A stretch of 64,000 nucleotides of DNA from Smallanthus sonchifolius. Taxonomy: Eukaryota > Streptophyta > Magnoliopsida > Asterales > Asteraceae. The position numbers and the translations under genes are program-made. This document shows positions 1 through 11,579 of this stretch, piece by piece. Where the stretch lies: assembly GCA_023525975.1 (NCBI GenBank), contig CM042027.1:11179001-11243000 (forward strand), written 5' to 3'. Every line of letters begins with the position of its first letter. Position 1 is the stretch's first letter. The notes below the pieces were generated by a model. That model made no database searches. It worked only from the letters and a program-made list of their open reading frames with translations, and was not told the origin of the DNA.

Positions 1-2469
1 CAAGTTTTGGTGTTGGTGGTTCCTCAAACGAAGTTACTGTTGTGGAAATTCGAGCAACAACGAGAAATCCGGCAATTTGGTGCAATTGCGATCTATGTTT
101 GTTGTCAAACGGGAAGGAACGTGCTCGGTGCAAGATGTGTGGTGCGTTTTTGGGGAAAGATTCAAACACTAGTTTGAAAACGCATATGGAAAAATCTTGC
201 CCGTCCTTAAATGGAATTCAAAGTGAAGGTCAAGTCTCGATGACAAGCGAAGGAGGAATTTGGAACTTTGATCCAAATATTGTTCGAGATCGAATGGCGA
301 GGTTAGTGATTCAAGAAGGATTGCCGTTCAACCACTTTGACAATCCGCGCTTGACAAGGATGATTCAAGAGACACTCCAACCACGTTATCATCAAGTAAG
401 TCGCACAACCCTTAGACGAGATTGTATAAAAATGTGGAAAAAAGCAAAAAAATAATTAATTTTGAGTTTTGAAAATTTGGAAACCGGTGTAAACTTAACC
501 ATCGATGTTTGGTCGGCTCCACATGGTATACCCGATTCGTACCTTTGCGTTACCGCGCATTGGGTTGATCCCAATACGTGGCAAATGATGAAGCGTACAA
601 TCGCGTTTGACTTGTTTGAATATCCACACACCGGCGAAAATTTATTTTATATATTAGATGGTGTTATAACCGAATTTAAATTACAAAATAAACTTTTTTC
701 AATGTCTTTTGATAATGCATCTAATAATACAAATGCGGTTCAAAAACTAAAAATTAAATATAAACCGGTTTGCAACGGCGTTTTTTTCCATAGTCGATGT
801 GTCGCACACATCATTAACTTGGCGGTGCAAGCCGGGCTTGAAATTGAAGAGGTTTCAAACTTAACATATACTTTTCGACTAATGCTTAAAGATATTTTTA
901 GTAACAAAAAAAGATACCATGATTATATTAGATTTTGTCGTGAAACAAATAATCTTTGCTTAGGTCCGAATTGGGACGTCGAAACAAGATGGAACTCGAC
1001 TTATACTATGTTTTATAGCGCTTTACGACAAAGAGAAACTTTAGAATTATTTCATGAAATGCTTGCCTCAAAACCTCGTCGTAAAATTCTAAAGTTTCCG
1101 TCTACGAGTTGGGACATTTTAAAAGACGTAACCGAATTGCTTGAAGTTTTCAAAACCGCCACCACTTTTTTATCCGGTGTTTATTATCCCACAAGTCCAT
1201 TAACTCTAAAACAAGTATATTTAATGGCTAACAAGTTGTATGAACTTGAAAATAAAATCCCTCTTTTTACAAAAATGATAGAACCGATGAAAGAAAAATT
1301 AGTGAAATATTTTAAAGAAATGCCTCCCGTTATAACTTGCGCCGCCGCGTTAAACCCTATCATAAATGTTTACGGGGTTGAAACTTTGATTGATATAATT
1401 ACTTACGCTTTGAATTTGGATAGTGAAGACATCCATTTTGTAAAAGTCACAAAAACATATTTTAACAAATGTTTACTAGATTTATTTGATGTTTATTTAC
1501 ATAAATATGGTACAACTCCGACTCCAGTTGATACAATGGGTACATCATCAAGTGGTAGCTCGAGAGATGTTAATTTGAATTTATATAACGAAATGTTAAA
1601 TGAATTTAGTAAACGGGCTCGAGCTACCACCCCGAGTAGCGAACTCGGAAGGTATATTGGCATAAACTTTTTAGCGTTTATGCCTCCTACCGTTTTTGAG
1701 GAGTTTGATATTTTGGCTTGGTGGAAAAAAAACGAAGCTTCGTTTCCGATTCTTTCCGCCATGGCCCGTGATGTACTAACCGTCCAAGCTTCCACGGTAG
1801 CTTCGGAATCTGCGTTTTCTTTTAGTGGCAGGGTCTTATCGATACGAAGGACTAGACTCACCCCCTTAGCGATGGAAATGTGCATTTGCTTGAAGGACCA
1901 TTTGGATGCGATGGATAGGATACAAGACCAAACTTCTCTCGAAGACGAAATTCAAGCCGAATAAATCATACACAACAATGAGGTTGATCTTGGAATATCC
2001 GAACCAGTCACCGATGAAGAACTAGCCGAAGATGCAAGGCTACGAAGCTCTAGTTCCGAAGACAACGCACAAGAATAATCAATCAATATTCCAAAAAATA
2101 AAAATATATATTGTCATTTGTAATGTTTTACAATTTTATAATTTTATCTTTTCATGTTTTTTAATTTCCGAACTTTCCAAATATTAATAAACGTTGAACT
2201 TTATGTTTTATATTTGTTGTTTTTTTTATATTAAAAATATAAAATTTATTTGAATTTTTTTTTAAATAAAAACCGGTTTAAACTGGTTTACCACACAAAC
2301 CGGTTTGTAACCAACCCTAACCGGTTTGACCAGTTAGTCATTCTCCACCTACGAAACCGGTTTAACCCGAACCGGTTTAGGCCCAAACCGGTTTTGACTT
2401 TTCGTTGACCAAACCGGTTCAGTTCGGGTTGAACTGGTTTGGGTTAAAAAACCGATTTGTGCACCACTA
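1..2469 (+). mobile_element. hAT transposon, right part (5' end outside the window)
   Basis: A hAT-superfamily DNA transposon that runs in from the left edge. It carries the transposase reading frame (from base 3 in frame) and a 3' non-coding tail from about 2080. The tail ends in an ACCGGTTT-rich subterminal block (2271-2455) and the terminus TTTGTGCACCACTA at 2456-2469. The same kind of terminus ends the complete MITE at 53128-53506, which is why I place the end at 2469. The 8-bp target duplication cannot be checked because the other end is not in the window. The repeated ACCGGTTT motifs are probably transposase-binding subterminal repeats (inference). Confidence 0.88.
3..2078 (+). pseudogene. 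hAT transposase (BED finger, RNase-H-like core, hAT dimerisation domain), two nonsense codons
   Basis: Cut-and-paste transposase. The frame is open from base 3, so the true start lies upstream. Domains in order: a BED-type zinc finger (CxxC near 132-143 and HxxxxxC near 182-200); the catalytic core beginning TIDVWSAPHGIPDSYL, with SFDNASNNT further on; a middle region (MPPVITCAAALNP); and the C-terminal hAT dimerisation block (VASESAFSFSGR, then LTPLAMEMCICLKDHLD). Likely catalytic acids are the Asp of TIDVW, the Asp of SFDNAS and the Glu of ASESAF. The frame is broken by TAA at 453-455 and TAA at 1962-1964. Reading continues in frame after each, to a final TAA at 2076-2078. The related copy at 19832-21909 has GAA at both places, so both stops are Glu-to-stop changes. 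No intact product is expected. Confidence 0.9.
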
Positions 2470-2506
2470 GATGAAAGGTCCTGGATTCAAACTCATACAT
2501 TGAGTA

Positions 2507-3400
2507 AACTAGGTTAGAAACCCCGTGTATTATACGTTTTGAATAAATGCAATTTATATATTAATAATAAAGATTTACATATTACATATTTATGACATAT
2601 TACATAGTTTTAATACAAATTTTAGAAACGTTATATAGTTATTTTTTAAAAATGTTTTATAAAAAGAGTGAAAAAATGTTCAATTTCTAAAAATGTTTTA
2701 TGAACAAACCTATTTTTTTATAAAATAAAAAATGTTTTATAAAATTAACTAGGTTAAAATCTTGTGTATTACACGAGTTGAATAAATGTACTGTTATATA
2801 CTTAATAATAAAAAAATTATGTTTTTAAAACCCGTGCAATACACGGGTTTATTCAACCCGTGTATTATACAAGTTGAATAAAATATAATGTAATCTATTA
2901 ACACTCACACTCGTCAAAATGAAACAATTTGAATATGTAAATATATAATTAAAAGTTTTTACCTTGAATCATAGTTGGCTGTAAAATTGTTTTCAGTTTA
3001 TAGAATTCAAAATATGAATGAACAAATTAATTGATGATAAACACAATTTTAAATTCAAAATAAAAAAAATGTGTAAATAAAAATTGAAACAAATAATTAA
3101 TTTAGTTACCTAAAATAGTGGAGTTTATTATTAATAGGAGAGAGGGGCGGAAAAAAAAACAAGGAAGCCTAGAAATATGACAAATGCCCTCTTAATTTAC
3201 TTTATTATTATGTACTATAGATTATAGAAATCATTATTATTTAATAGAAGAGGGATGCATTAAACAAAAATTATAAAAAATAATTAAAGAATGTTTGTAT
3301 AATTAATAGGAGAGAAGTGGAAAAAAAGGATAAGGATGCATAGAAGAGTAAGATGTGTCCTATCAAAATCTTTATTTATTATTAAGTATAGAAGTATAGA
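2507..3400 (-). mobile_element. Non-autonomous Helitron, with nested Helitron ends inside
   Basis: The plus strand begins CTAGGTTAGAAACCCCGTG, the reverse of a Helitron 3' end (hairpin then CTAG). It ends ...TATAGAAGTATAGA followed by T, the reverse of a 5' TCTATAC end. It lies between A and T as Helitrons do. Further hairpin-plus-CTAG ends at about 2746 and 2836, and an extra 5' end near 3210, show Helitrons inserted into Helitrons. No coding sequence is visible; the interior is AT-rich. Confidence 0.65.
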
Positions 3401-3402
3401 TT

Positions 3403-3611
3403 AATTGGTGTAATTTAGAAATAATAGTAAACTAAAGTATATTTGTCGTTAAAAAAAAGATAAATGTTCTTGAATTAATTGTTATTTTAATGAATTGCAC
3501 CCTTGGTAATTGTTTCACAACAATTCACAAGTTATTCTCTCCCGGATATCTATATCCATCTCTCCAAATATTCTAGAATTAGTTGTTTTACTTATAGTTA
3601 ATAAATATATA
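3403..3611. repeat. Duplicated low-copy segment, copy 1 (carries an empty Helitron site)
   Basis: This roughly 200-bp stretch starts TAATTGGTGTAATTTAGAAA and is repeated at 4684-4842 plus 5586-5615. Here TAGAA|TTAGTTG is uninterrupted at 3578/3579. In the second copy a Helitron sits at exactly this point. Confidence 0.75.
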
Positions 3612-4119
3612 TCTATATCTATATATCTATCTATATCTATATTGTATAATAAATAAAAAAAAATTATGTCACGTGTCGCATTCATATATTTTCTCATCAT
3701 TTTTTTTCGTCTCTCTTATTAAATACACCTCTTTTTTAATAATTATTTATTTTCAAAGAAACTATTAATTATACTAATAAAACATATTTATTTTAAATTA
3801 TCACTTATTTCAAGAAAAATTTAAATTTTAATTATCTAACTTTTTTTAACCAAATAGTTAATGTAAGTCAAATTATATTAAATAGAAATTAATATTTTTT
3901 TAAAACACAATTATATATTAATTTTTATATATTTTTAAAATTTTTAAAAAAATCATTAGTATATACAATACATTTTCCACTTATAAAATTTACAAAAAGA
4001 TTTAAAAATTTTATTCGTCACGTGTAATATACGGGTTTTTAAATATATAAAAATATATATTATTAAGTATATAACATTATATTTTATCAACTCGTGTAAT
4101 ACATGTGATTCTAACCAAG
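3612..4119 (+). mobile_element. Non-autonomous Helitron
   Basis: The 5' end is TCTATATC after an A. The internal start TGTATAATAAATAAA with CACGTGTCGC nearby is shared by the other Helitrons here. The 3' end has an imperfect hairpin (CTCGTGTAATACATGTG) followed by CTAACCAAG and T, where related copies end CTAG. Short pyrimidine-rich CGTCTCTCT tract inside, no genes. Confidence 0.6.
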
Positions 4120-4125
4120 TATGCA

Positions 4126-4683
4126 TCTATATCTATACTATATAATAAATAAAGGTTTTGATAGGACACTTGTCACTCTCTTATTCATTCTCTTTCTTTT
4201 TTTCCCGCTTATCTCTTCTATTAATTATATAAGTTTTATTTAATTATTTTTTTTATATTTTTTTCCGACCTCTCTCTCCTATTAATTATACATGTTTTCC
4301 TTAATTATTTTTTTTAATATTTTTTTCCCTCGTCTCTCTCCTATCTATACTACTTAATAAAAGAGTAAAATTATGGGACACGTGTCACCTTCTGATACAT
4401 TCTTAAAATGATTTTCCCTCTCTCTCTCTCTCTCACTCCTATTAACAAAGAGAAAGGAATCTGTGTGATTCAGTGGAACGAAGAAGGAGTAGGTAGAGAA
4501 TTTCTGTGTGAAAAATAAACATGGCAGAAAAGGATGTGAGACGATGGTTGTCTGTGACACGATGAGTATTACAGGTGCTACGATCGAAGGGTATCAACCA
4601 AAGAGGCCGAATGAAGATGGTTGGTATTTCAATGGATATGGATGGTGTTATGGTGGCAAACGGTGATCATGTTGGGACCACCA
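4126..4683 (+). mobile_element. Two stacked Helitron 5' ends; the second carries a possible gene fragment
   Basis: One 5' end (TCTATATCTATACTATATAA) starts at 4126 and another (TCTATACTACTTAATAAAAG) at 4344. No matching 3' hairpin was found before 4684, so both are truncated or nested. The stretch 4440-4680 is more complex and less AT-rich than the flanks. It has short open frames but nothing I can name, and could be a captured host fragment. Confidence 0.45.
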
Positions 4684-4842
4684 ATTGGTGTAATTTAGAA
4701 ATAAGAGTAAAGTAGATTTGTCATTAAGAAAAGAAAAATATGCTTGAATTAGTTGTTATTTTAATTGTACCCTTGGTAATTATTTCACAACAATGCAAAA
4801 GTTATTCTCTCCTCGGGTTCTATCTCTCCAAATATTATAGAA
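4684..4842. repeat. Duplicated low-copy segment, copy 2 (left part)
   Basis: Matches 3403-3578 with small differences (for example CACCCTTGGTAATTGTTTC versus TACCCTTGGTAATTATTTC). It is interrupted by the Helitron at 4843-5585 and resumes at 5586. Confidence 0.75.
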
Positions 4843-5585
4843 CTAGGTTAAAACCCATGTTTTACATGGGTTGAATAAATATAACTTGTTATAAAACAGT
4901 ATTTTTTTCTATGAAGATTTGTGTGTTGAATGTTATTAGTCACCTGTGAAATAACAAATAACGAAGATTTAAGAATTATAAAATTGTATTTTATAATAAG
5001 ATATAATTGAAATTTTCTTATGATTTAGTAATTTTTAATAAAATATTAGAATAAATTTAAGATTTTTAATTATTTAACATTATTAAATTTAATAGGAGAG
5101 AAAGACGAAAAACAAAAATCTAGATTTCGTCAGACATCCACACGTAGCGAGTATAGTTATTCTTTTATTATAATATATGTTAGAAACCATGTATATTATA
5201 CAGGGTAAATAAATGCAGTGTTATATATACTCAGTAATGAAGATCTAATATTACATAATTTTTTAATACAAATTTTAGAAACGTTATATAGTTATTTTTT
5301 TAAAATGTTTTATAAAAAGAATGAAAGAAATGTTCAAATTATAAAAATGTTTTATGAACAAATCTTTTTTTTTAAATTAAAAATGTTTTATAAAAATAGT
5401 TATAGAAATCATTATTATTAAATAGAAGAGAGAGGCGGGGAAAACAAAAATTATAATTTTTTTATAAAAACTTGTATCATTAATAGGAGAGAGAGGCGGG
5501 AAAAAAAATCCTAAGGATGAACATGGGAATGACATGTGGCACCCCAAAACCTTTATTTATTAGTATGTATAGATATAGATATAGA
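4843..5585 (-). mobile_element. Non-autonomous Helitron with ends supported by an empty site
   Basis: On the plus strand it runs from CTAGGTTAAAACCCATG to ...GATATAGATATAGA, then T. The 3' hairpin is CCCATG..TTTTA..CATGGG. Its flanks AGAA and TTAGTTG are joined directly in the paralogous copy at 3575-3585, so the insertion boundaries are A|T exactly as Helitron insertion predicts. A second 3'-like end near 5172 and a GACGTTT-free AT-rich interior suggest nested copies. No coding content seen. Confidence 0.78.
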
Positions 5586-6355
5586 TTAGTTGTTTTACTT
5601 TTAGTTAATAAATATAAACTAGAAATGTTGCCCCGTGTTCCGAGACGGGAGGCGGATCCTAAATAGTTGAGACGGTAACATTAGCGTGGCTAAGCACAAA
5701 AAGAAAATGTGGTAAAATACATAAAAGAAAAATATAAAGTTACGACGACTCAATTGTGGAGATCGAAACATAGATTAAAGATTTTTCAGTCGGTGCCTGT
5801 CACATTCTTCACGGTACCAACACGACACCGTCAATCGATATAACCCACAATATCTAAAAATACTTTATTTTGAATACGAATCCATTTTTAAAACAATTTA
5901 TACCTGGACGTTAAGAAAAAAGTTAAAATAAATAAACAAATATTATTAAGGAAAAATTATATTTTATATATTATAAAGGGTGAAATTAAAATTTTAAAAA
6001 ATTAAGTGAGTGTAAAAGTGAATTTTACCAAATGTGGTGTTCACGGACACTTCTTATTAATACTATTAATAATTATTTATAAACGATTGATGCATATATA
6101 ATTTTTTAATAATAATTTTTTACTGTTAAATACCACCTAATCTACACTTAAATGATTTGAACCCACATTATTTTTTAGAGGAGTAATCATCAATACAAGT
6201 ACACCTAGTGGCGAAGCTTGAAGAAAAACAAAGGGGGGAGACGAGATTTTTTTTTTCCTATCAGGGGGCCGGAACTATAAAATTTTCGGCCGAATACGTA
6301 TAAATTAACACTGTTGAGCGAAAAATCGGAGGGGGGGGAGTACACCACATGGTCA

Positions 6356-6358
<3 letters not shown>
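5586..6358. other. Intergenic: another Helitron-like 3' end and a MITE remnant
   Basis: At 5619 a different Helitron-like terminus begins (CTAGAAATGTTGCCCCGTG, minus-strand 3' end) without a found partner. At 6206-6345 a G-rich remnant (CACCTAGTGGCGAAGCTTG) resembles the end of an old DNA-transposon MITE. The rest is AT-rich with no supportable gene. Confidence 0.45.

Positions 6359-6421
<63 letters not shown>
6359..6421. repeat. (TA)n microsatellite
   Basis: About 60 bp of uninterrupted alternating A and T, immediately next to the CTAG end of the following Helitron. Confidence 0.95.
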
Positions 6422-6422
<1 letters not shown>

Positions 6423-6866
6423 TAGCTTATAACCCCGTGTCTACATACTGAGTGAAAAATATTAATACATAAAATTCTTAATTTTTTATGTATATATTTT
6501 ACATGTGTAAAAATGTATTAAATATACGAATGATAGAAAACAAAATTCAAAATATGTAAAAATTAATATATATTTGGGTTTCGAATATATGCTAATTAAT
6601 ATTTAATGCAAATTGACTCTCATTACTATTTGATTCAAAACAAAAGTTATGTAATTACATTTCAAAGTTTTTATAATAAGAGACAATTTAAAACAAATGT
6701 GTTTTATTAGTATAATTAGTATATTTTTTTAAAGATATATATTATTATTAAAATACAGCGGTGTATTTAATAAGAAAGAGAGGCGTGAAGAAATTATGAG
6801 AATGAATATAGAGGTGACACGTGTAATGCAAAAACATTTATTTATTATATAGTATATAGATATAGA
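6422..6866 (-). mobile_element. Non-autonomous Helitron
   Basis: The plus strand starts CTAGCTTATAACCCCGTG after an A and ends ATATAGTATATAGATATAGA before a T, giving minus-strand TC...CTAG ends. The 3' hairpin is degraded. The interior has the GTGACACGTGTAAT motif near the 5' end seen in the other copies. It is a 445-bp element without genes. Confidence 0.68.
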
Positions 6867-6880
6867 TAGTATGGGGTTAT

Positions 6881-7569
6881 GCTAGGAATGAAAAAAAGTG
6901 TAGGAAGTATTTTAGGCATTGATCTTGGAGATTGAGGGTTTTCAACATGACAACTAAAAAAAGGAGGGAATTTAAATGCTGAAAGGGTATAATTGTAATA
7001 GCGTTTTTTCAGGGGCATTTTTATGACGTTTTTTCATGACGTTTTTTCGAGACGTTTTTCATTTCGTTTTTTCATGGCGTTTTATTATGGTGTTTTTTAT
7101 GACGTTTTTTTCACTACGTTTTTATTACTTTTTTAACTGCGTTTTTCTTGACTTTTTTTCATAGAGTTTTAAGATCTAATGCTACCTTCATCAATCGATT
7201 TAAAACACTATGACCTGAATGTTAAACGCGCAGTTCCGAAACATCATAAAATGTCCAGTTCCGAAACAACATAAAACCCTCGGGTCAAAAACACCATAAA
7301 ACGGCATTTTTATATCAATATCATACTCGTTGGAAAGATTAAAAAAACGCTCGTTATTATGGTGCAATTTTAAAAAAATAATAACACATGAACAAGTTAT
7401 GAACGTTTAAAAAAGATGGGGGAATATGCATGTGACTTGCATATACATTTTCCTTGTCATGTGAGTAGCATGTGGATGAAAGTTTACGTTTTTGCCCTTT
7501 TTTCTTATGAATCATTCTTAGACACGTGACACTCTATGGTGGCTTCCTACACTTTTTAGCCTTCTTAGA
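6881..7569. mobile_element. MITE with ~27-bp terminal inverted repeats
   Basis: The left end (6881-6907: GCTAGGAATG...AGTGTAGGAAG) is the inverse of the right end (7543-7569: CTTCCTACACTTTTTAGCC...). About 22 of 27 positions match by eye. No clear target duplication was found, so the superfamily is left open. Inside, 7015-7160 holds a degenerate array of GACGTTTTTTCAT-like units. Confidence 0.6.
7015..7160. repeat. Degenerate ~13-bp tandem repeat (GACGTTTTTTCAT)
   Basis: Roughly ten imperfect units of the form [GC]ACGTTTTTT[CT]AT follow one another, for example GACGTTTTTTCATGACGTTT and then TTTCATTTCGTTTTTTCATG. No coding meaning is apparent. Confidence 0.7.
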
Positions 7570-9904
7570 ATATCTCTCCCATATATATATAACCAATGAG
7601 GCCCGGTGACACATGTACATGATTAGAAATTAGTAGAAGGGTAAAAGAAGGAATTGACACCCTCATTTGATTTTTTCCATAAAATATTAGTTCCACCAAT
7701 TTTTTAAGATTGAATTGGTGTCGCACTTGGCACACTCATATCGTAGCGAACCGCCTTAGTATTTTGGAAGGTTGGTGTGAAGTCCAGATGGGTTCAACTT
7801 GGTTCCAACTTGAGTCACCCAGGATAGCCAGGTCTGGTCTGGATGACTCTACTCCGGATTAGGAATCTAGTCCTGATGGCGAGCCTACAAAATACACAGA
7901 AAAGTTGTAACAAAATACGTTTACGATCTATAGAAATAAAACAAAATAAATGCATTAATACGTTTAACGCAAAAAAGATTCGTTTTAATTCTCATGGAGT
8001 TGTTTTGATTTTGTTTCATATTAAATACTAAGGTGTTTGTTAGTTCTAACACACCATAATTCAAAGTAATTTTACAACAAAGAACTAACGTATTTTCAAG
8101 CAAGTTTGAGTGATCTCTCTCTTCTTTTCTCAAGGGGTTTTTTTGGGTGCTAAGTCATCACATACTGATTTGGTTGTTGTACCTTGGGAAATAAATGAGT
8201 TCTTTTAGGAAACTAAAAAAATGTTTTAAGGAACCCGTATTGAATACGAATTCTCAACCATTTTATTGTTTATGTTGTATCTCTATTATTGTAACTAGGT
8301 TATAGTCTTGTGTATTACACGGGTTTGAATAATAAAAAAAGTCAAACAATATAGAGTTGTGAGTCGGCAAACCTCAATGCATTAAGAACAACCGGATAAA
8401 ACATGTAAAGGAAATCAGAACTGAGCGGTATCCCAATTCAAGTGATATGCAAGTAATTCCAACCTATAGTCAAATTTAGCTAAAACAGAAACAGATCAAA
8501 CGGGTCGAAAGTCATCCAAACTTTATTTCAATGCATAAAACATTCCAATTCATTTCATTAAAAATAATACAAGTGGTCATTTATAAATATCTTTTATAAA
8601 TGTCTTTTGGGTCATAGTTATGGAAACAAAGAAATCATTGACTGCTAGTGTACTGATCCGACTTCCGAGTTTGTGTGAAGCCTTCCAACAAATTTCCAAC
8701 ATGTTTATGTCAAATGGGTAAAGCTAAAACAAGTTGTTTGAATACGTGTATGTTCTTTCTATAAGAAGGTAAATGAAATACAAATGAATAAACAACACAC
8801 ACAAACAACATTCGTGAACATGCACAGACAGAGAAATGAGCACAGAGACATCTCATAAGCTGCAACTTTAGACTCTCAAAAGTTTTTAATTTGTAGATTA
8901 TTATCTGAAAATCCCAATTTTAAACAATTCCCATGAGATAATTTAAATAGATAATTCGACAATAAAGTCAAAATAACATCCATCACAAATTGAACAAAAC
9001 TTAAATAGATGCAAAAAACCTAATTGTAACATCACATGCGTTTTATAAAGAAGACGAACTAAACGTATTAGAACCCTAAAGATGTCATGCATTTATATCA
9101 TCTGTCAAATATGTTTATGAAACTCTATTATCATTAATTCAAAACCTAATTGAAAAAAAGCAATCTAAAATGTAATGAAATCATAATATCTAAACATAAT
9201 TAGAAAACTAAAAGAGAAATAGGCAGAAACAATACCTGGTAAACTCATGGTTGTCACACAGATACACAAACGCATAACAACCAAAACATCAAGCCTTAGT
9301 TCTTTTGTTTCAAACAAATGGTATATAAAGCATCGAACTTTAAGATAAAAAATACAGGATCAAGACATTTTATAAATTGAGCAAATTTTATCAGTTGTTG
9401 AAGAATATGGAGCATCTGTTAGCATATGATATATGTGTACTCTATGCCTTCTAGCACTCCTTTTTATCTGTTTTTCTCTCTGTCTACCTCTGACAAAAAT
9501 GGAAACGAAAGATAAAGAAAGAAGGTAGGCACATATCATACTCTTTTACACGCGTCTAAATAATAAAACTAAAAGTGTGGACCAATAAGCAAGTGCCAAG
9601 CAGGTGCATGACACTATTCAATCACACGCCCAATTACAGTTAGTTAATTCTGGTGTAACGTGTCAGATATTCAGTTTTAGCATGTACCTAATCAACTCAT
9701 TTATTTAACAATGGGTCAAATTGATGCCTATCAGATGGGTATTTCAGATCATACCCTCAGATCCCATATATCTATTTCAATCTTCAATTAATAAATGCAT
9801 TCTCAAATAAATGAACATATGATCCTAATATTCACATATTTACTCTCTAGTGCCTTTTAACAATGGGTCAAATTGATACCTACAGTTATATGCAGGGATA
9901 CATT
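7570..9904. other. Intergenic, no recognisable gene; a lone Helitron 3' end at 8295
   Basis: At 8295 CTAGGTTATAGTCTTGTG...CACGGG is a minus-strand Helitron 3' end with hairpin, but I found no matching 5' end. Otherwise this is 2.3 kb of AT-rich, non-repetitive-looking sequence with only short frames full of stops on both strands. I see no exon series, tRNA or conserved motif. Confidence 0.5.
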
Positions 9905-10586
9905 CACTACTATAAAACATGCATATTTCCTACAAAAGTTTCCGACAAGTTACCAACAAAAGAAATTTCCCACAAGTTTGCGACAACTTTCCGTCAAAAC
10001 AAAAACAAAAAAGTAACTATACGATTTCCAACAAATTTCCGACAAATTTATTAAATAAGTTAACTTATTTATTTACTATAATCGTCGGAAATTACCGACG
10101 AAAGGTTTTTGTCGCTAGTTCGTCGGAAAATTAGTCGGGAGGTTTTTTCCAACAAACATTTTTTTGTCGGAAACTTGTCGCTAACGACCACTTCCGACAA
10201 ATTTCCCACGAAATCTCACTACTAAAAAAATTGCGACAGCAGTTTTGTGGGAAATTTGTCAGAATTGGCCGTTAGCGACAAGTTTCCGACAAAAAAATGT
10301 TGGAAAAAACCCCGTAGGAAACGTTTTTTTCCGACAAAGTCCCGACTAATTTTCCGACGAATTAGCGACAAAAACTTTTCGTCGGTAATTTTCAACAATA
10401 TTCCAACGATTATAGTAAATAAATAAATTAACTTATTTAATAAATTTGTCAGAAAATTGTAGGAAATCGTATAGTTACTTTTTTGTTTTTGTTTTGTCGG
10501 AAAGTTGTCGCAAACTTGTGGGAAATTTCTTTTGTTGGTAACTTGTCGGAAACTTTTGTAGGAAATATGCATGTTTTCTAGTAGTG
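9905..10586. mobile_element. Palindromic non-autonomous CACTA element, TSD ATT
   Basis: The element starts CACTACTATAAAACATGC and ends GCATGTTTTCTAGTAGTG, with ATT on both sides (9902-9904 and 10587-10589). CACTA termini with a 3-bp duplication define the CACTA (En/Spm) superfamily. The two halves are near-perfect inverted copies over about 300 bp, filled with subterminal motifs like TTTCCGACAA. A third CACTACTAA terminus sits inside at 10217, so the right half (10217-10586) is itself a complete 370-bp unit. The left half is a truncated inverted copy of it. No transposase is encoded. Confidence 0.88.
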
Positions 10587-10589
10587 ATT

Positions 10590-11579
10590 CTTTGATTACT
10601 TAGTCAATGGTAACATGTTCATAAAAGGTCTTGCAAACCATATATTTATAATATTGAAGCAGACTAACTTGAGACATGTATTTTCATGGTATGAAACTAT
10701 AATGCTTTGCAGCTAGAATTAAAGTGTCTGTATGAAGCTAAATCCCTTCAAGCATTAGAAAATCAAAATGATGGTTTAATTACACAACCCAATAAAATAA
10801 ATCAAAATGAAGCTAATACAATATGAATCCATAGTTTTATTAAGATAGCTTTTTCTCATACTATATGAATGGCTCGAAATTTTGATCCATTTACCAATGA
10901 ATGGCTTGTTCTGGTTATACCATAGACATCTTCAATTATTTGAGATTGCTTCAATCCCTTCCTTGCAGAATGAGTGTTCTTAGCTATGGAAACAAACAAA
11001 TCATGTGTCGTAATGGTATTCTAAATCCGAAACTAAATCAAAGTAAGCCATCGATTGGATATTGCCTTCATCCGAGATCGAAATAGCACCGAGACCGGGT
11101 AAGGTTATGGGTGGGTTTAGGTCCGCGTGTTTTTTATTTGGGTCATAGAGGCATTTGGGCCGGAAAATGAGTGTAAGAGTGAAGGAAGTGTTGACAAATG
11201 GCAAAAATTGTAAGCATTTATTAGGTTAAGGATTTCTAAATTTTTTTAGTTGTTAAAAGTACTTGTAGTTTACTATTTTATTTCCTTTTATGTATTGTAA
11301 TCGAATTTATAAAAATGTTTTATTTTATTTATACGAACGGTTCCTACAATTTTTACATACCTTTATTCATATACAACTAAGATTGTTCGAATATTTAACT
11401 CTTAACATTATATATACAATGAGAGTTCGGATCATATGAATTTTACGTGAGTAACACACAAAGTGATGTGGATTCTTGATCACGCTATTTCAATTATGCA
11501 TGTAAATGAATTGAGTGAATATGAACGATACTTTGTTCGTTTCATACGTTTAATTTTAACCGAATAAACAAACAACTAT
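10590..11579. other. Intergenic, nothing recognised
   Basis: About 1 kb with short, stop-rich frames. A slightly GC-richer patch at 11060-11180 has no coding signature I recognise. Confidence 0.5.

Noticed and set aside
9863..10572. Similar proteins encoded on both strands (63-116 codons)
   Set aside because: They are translations of the two inverted arms of the CACTA element; the peptide similarity only reflects the palindrome.
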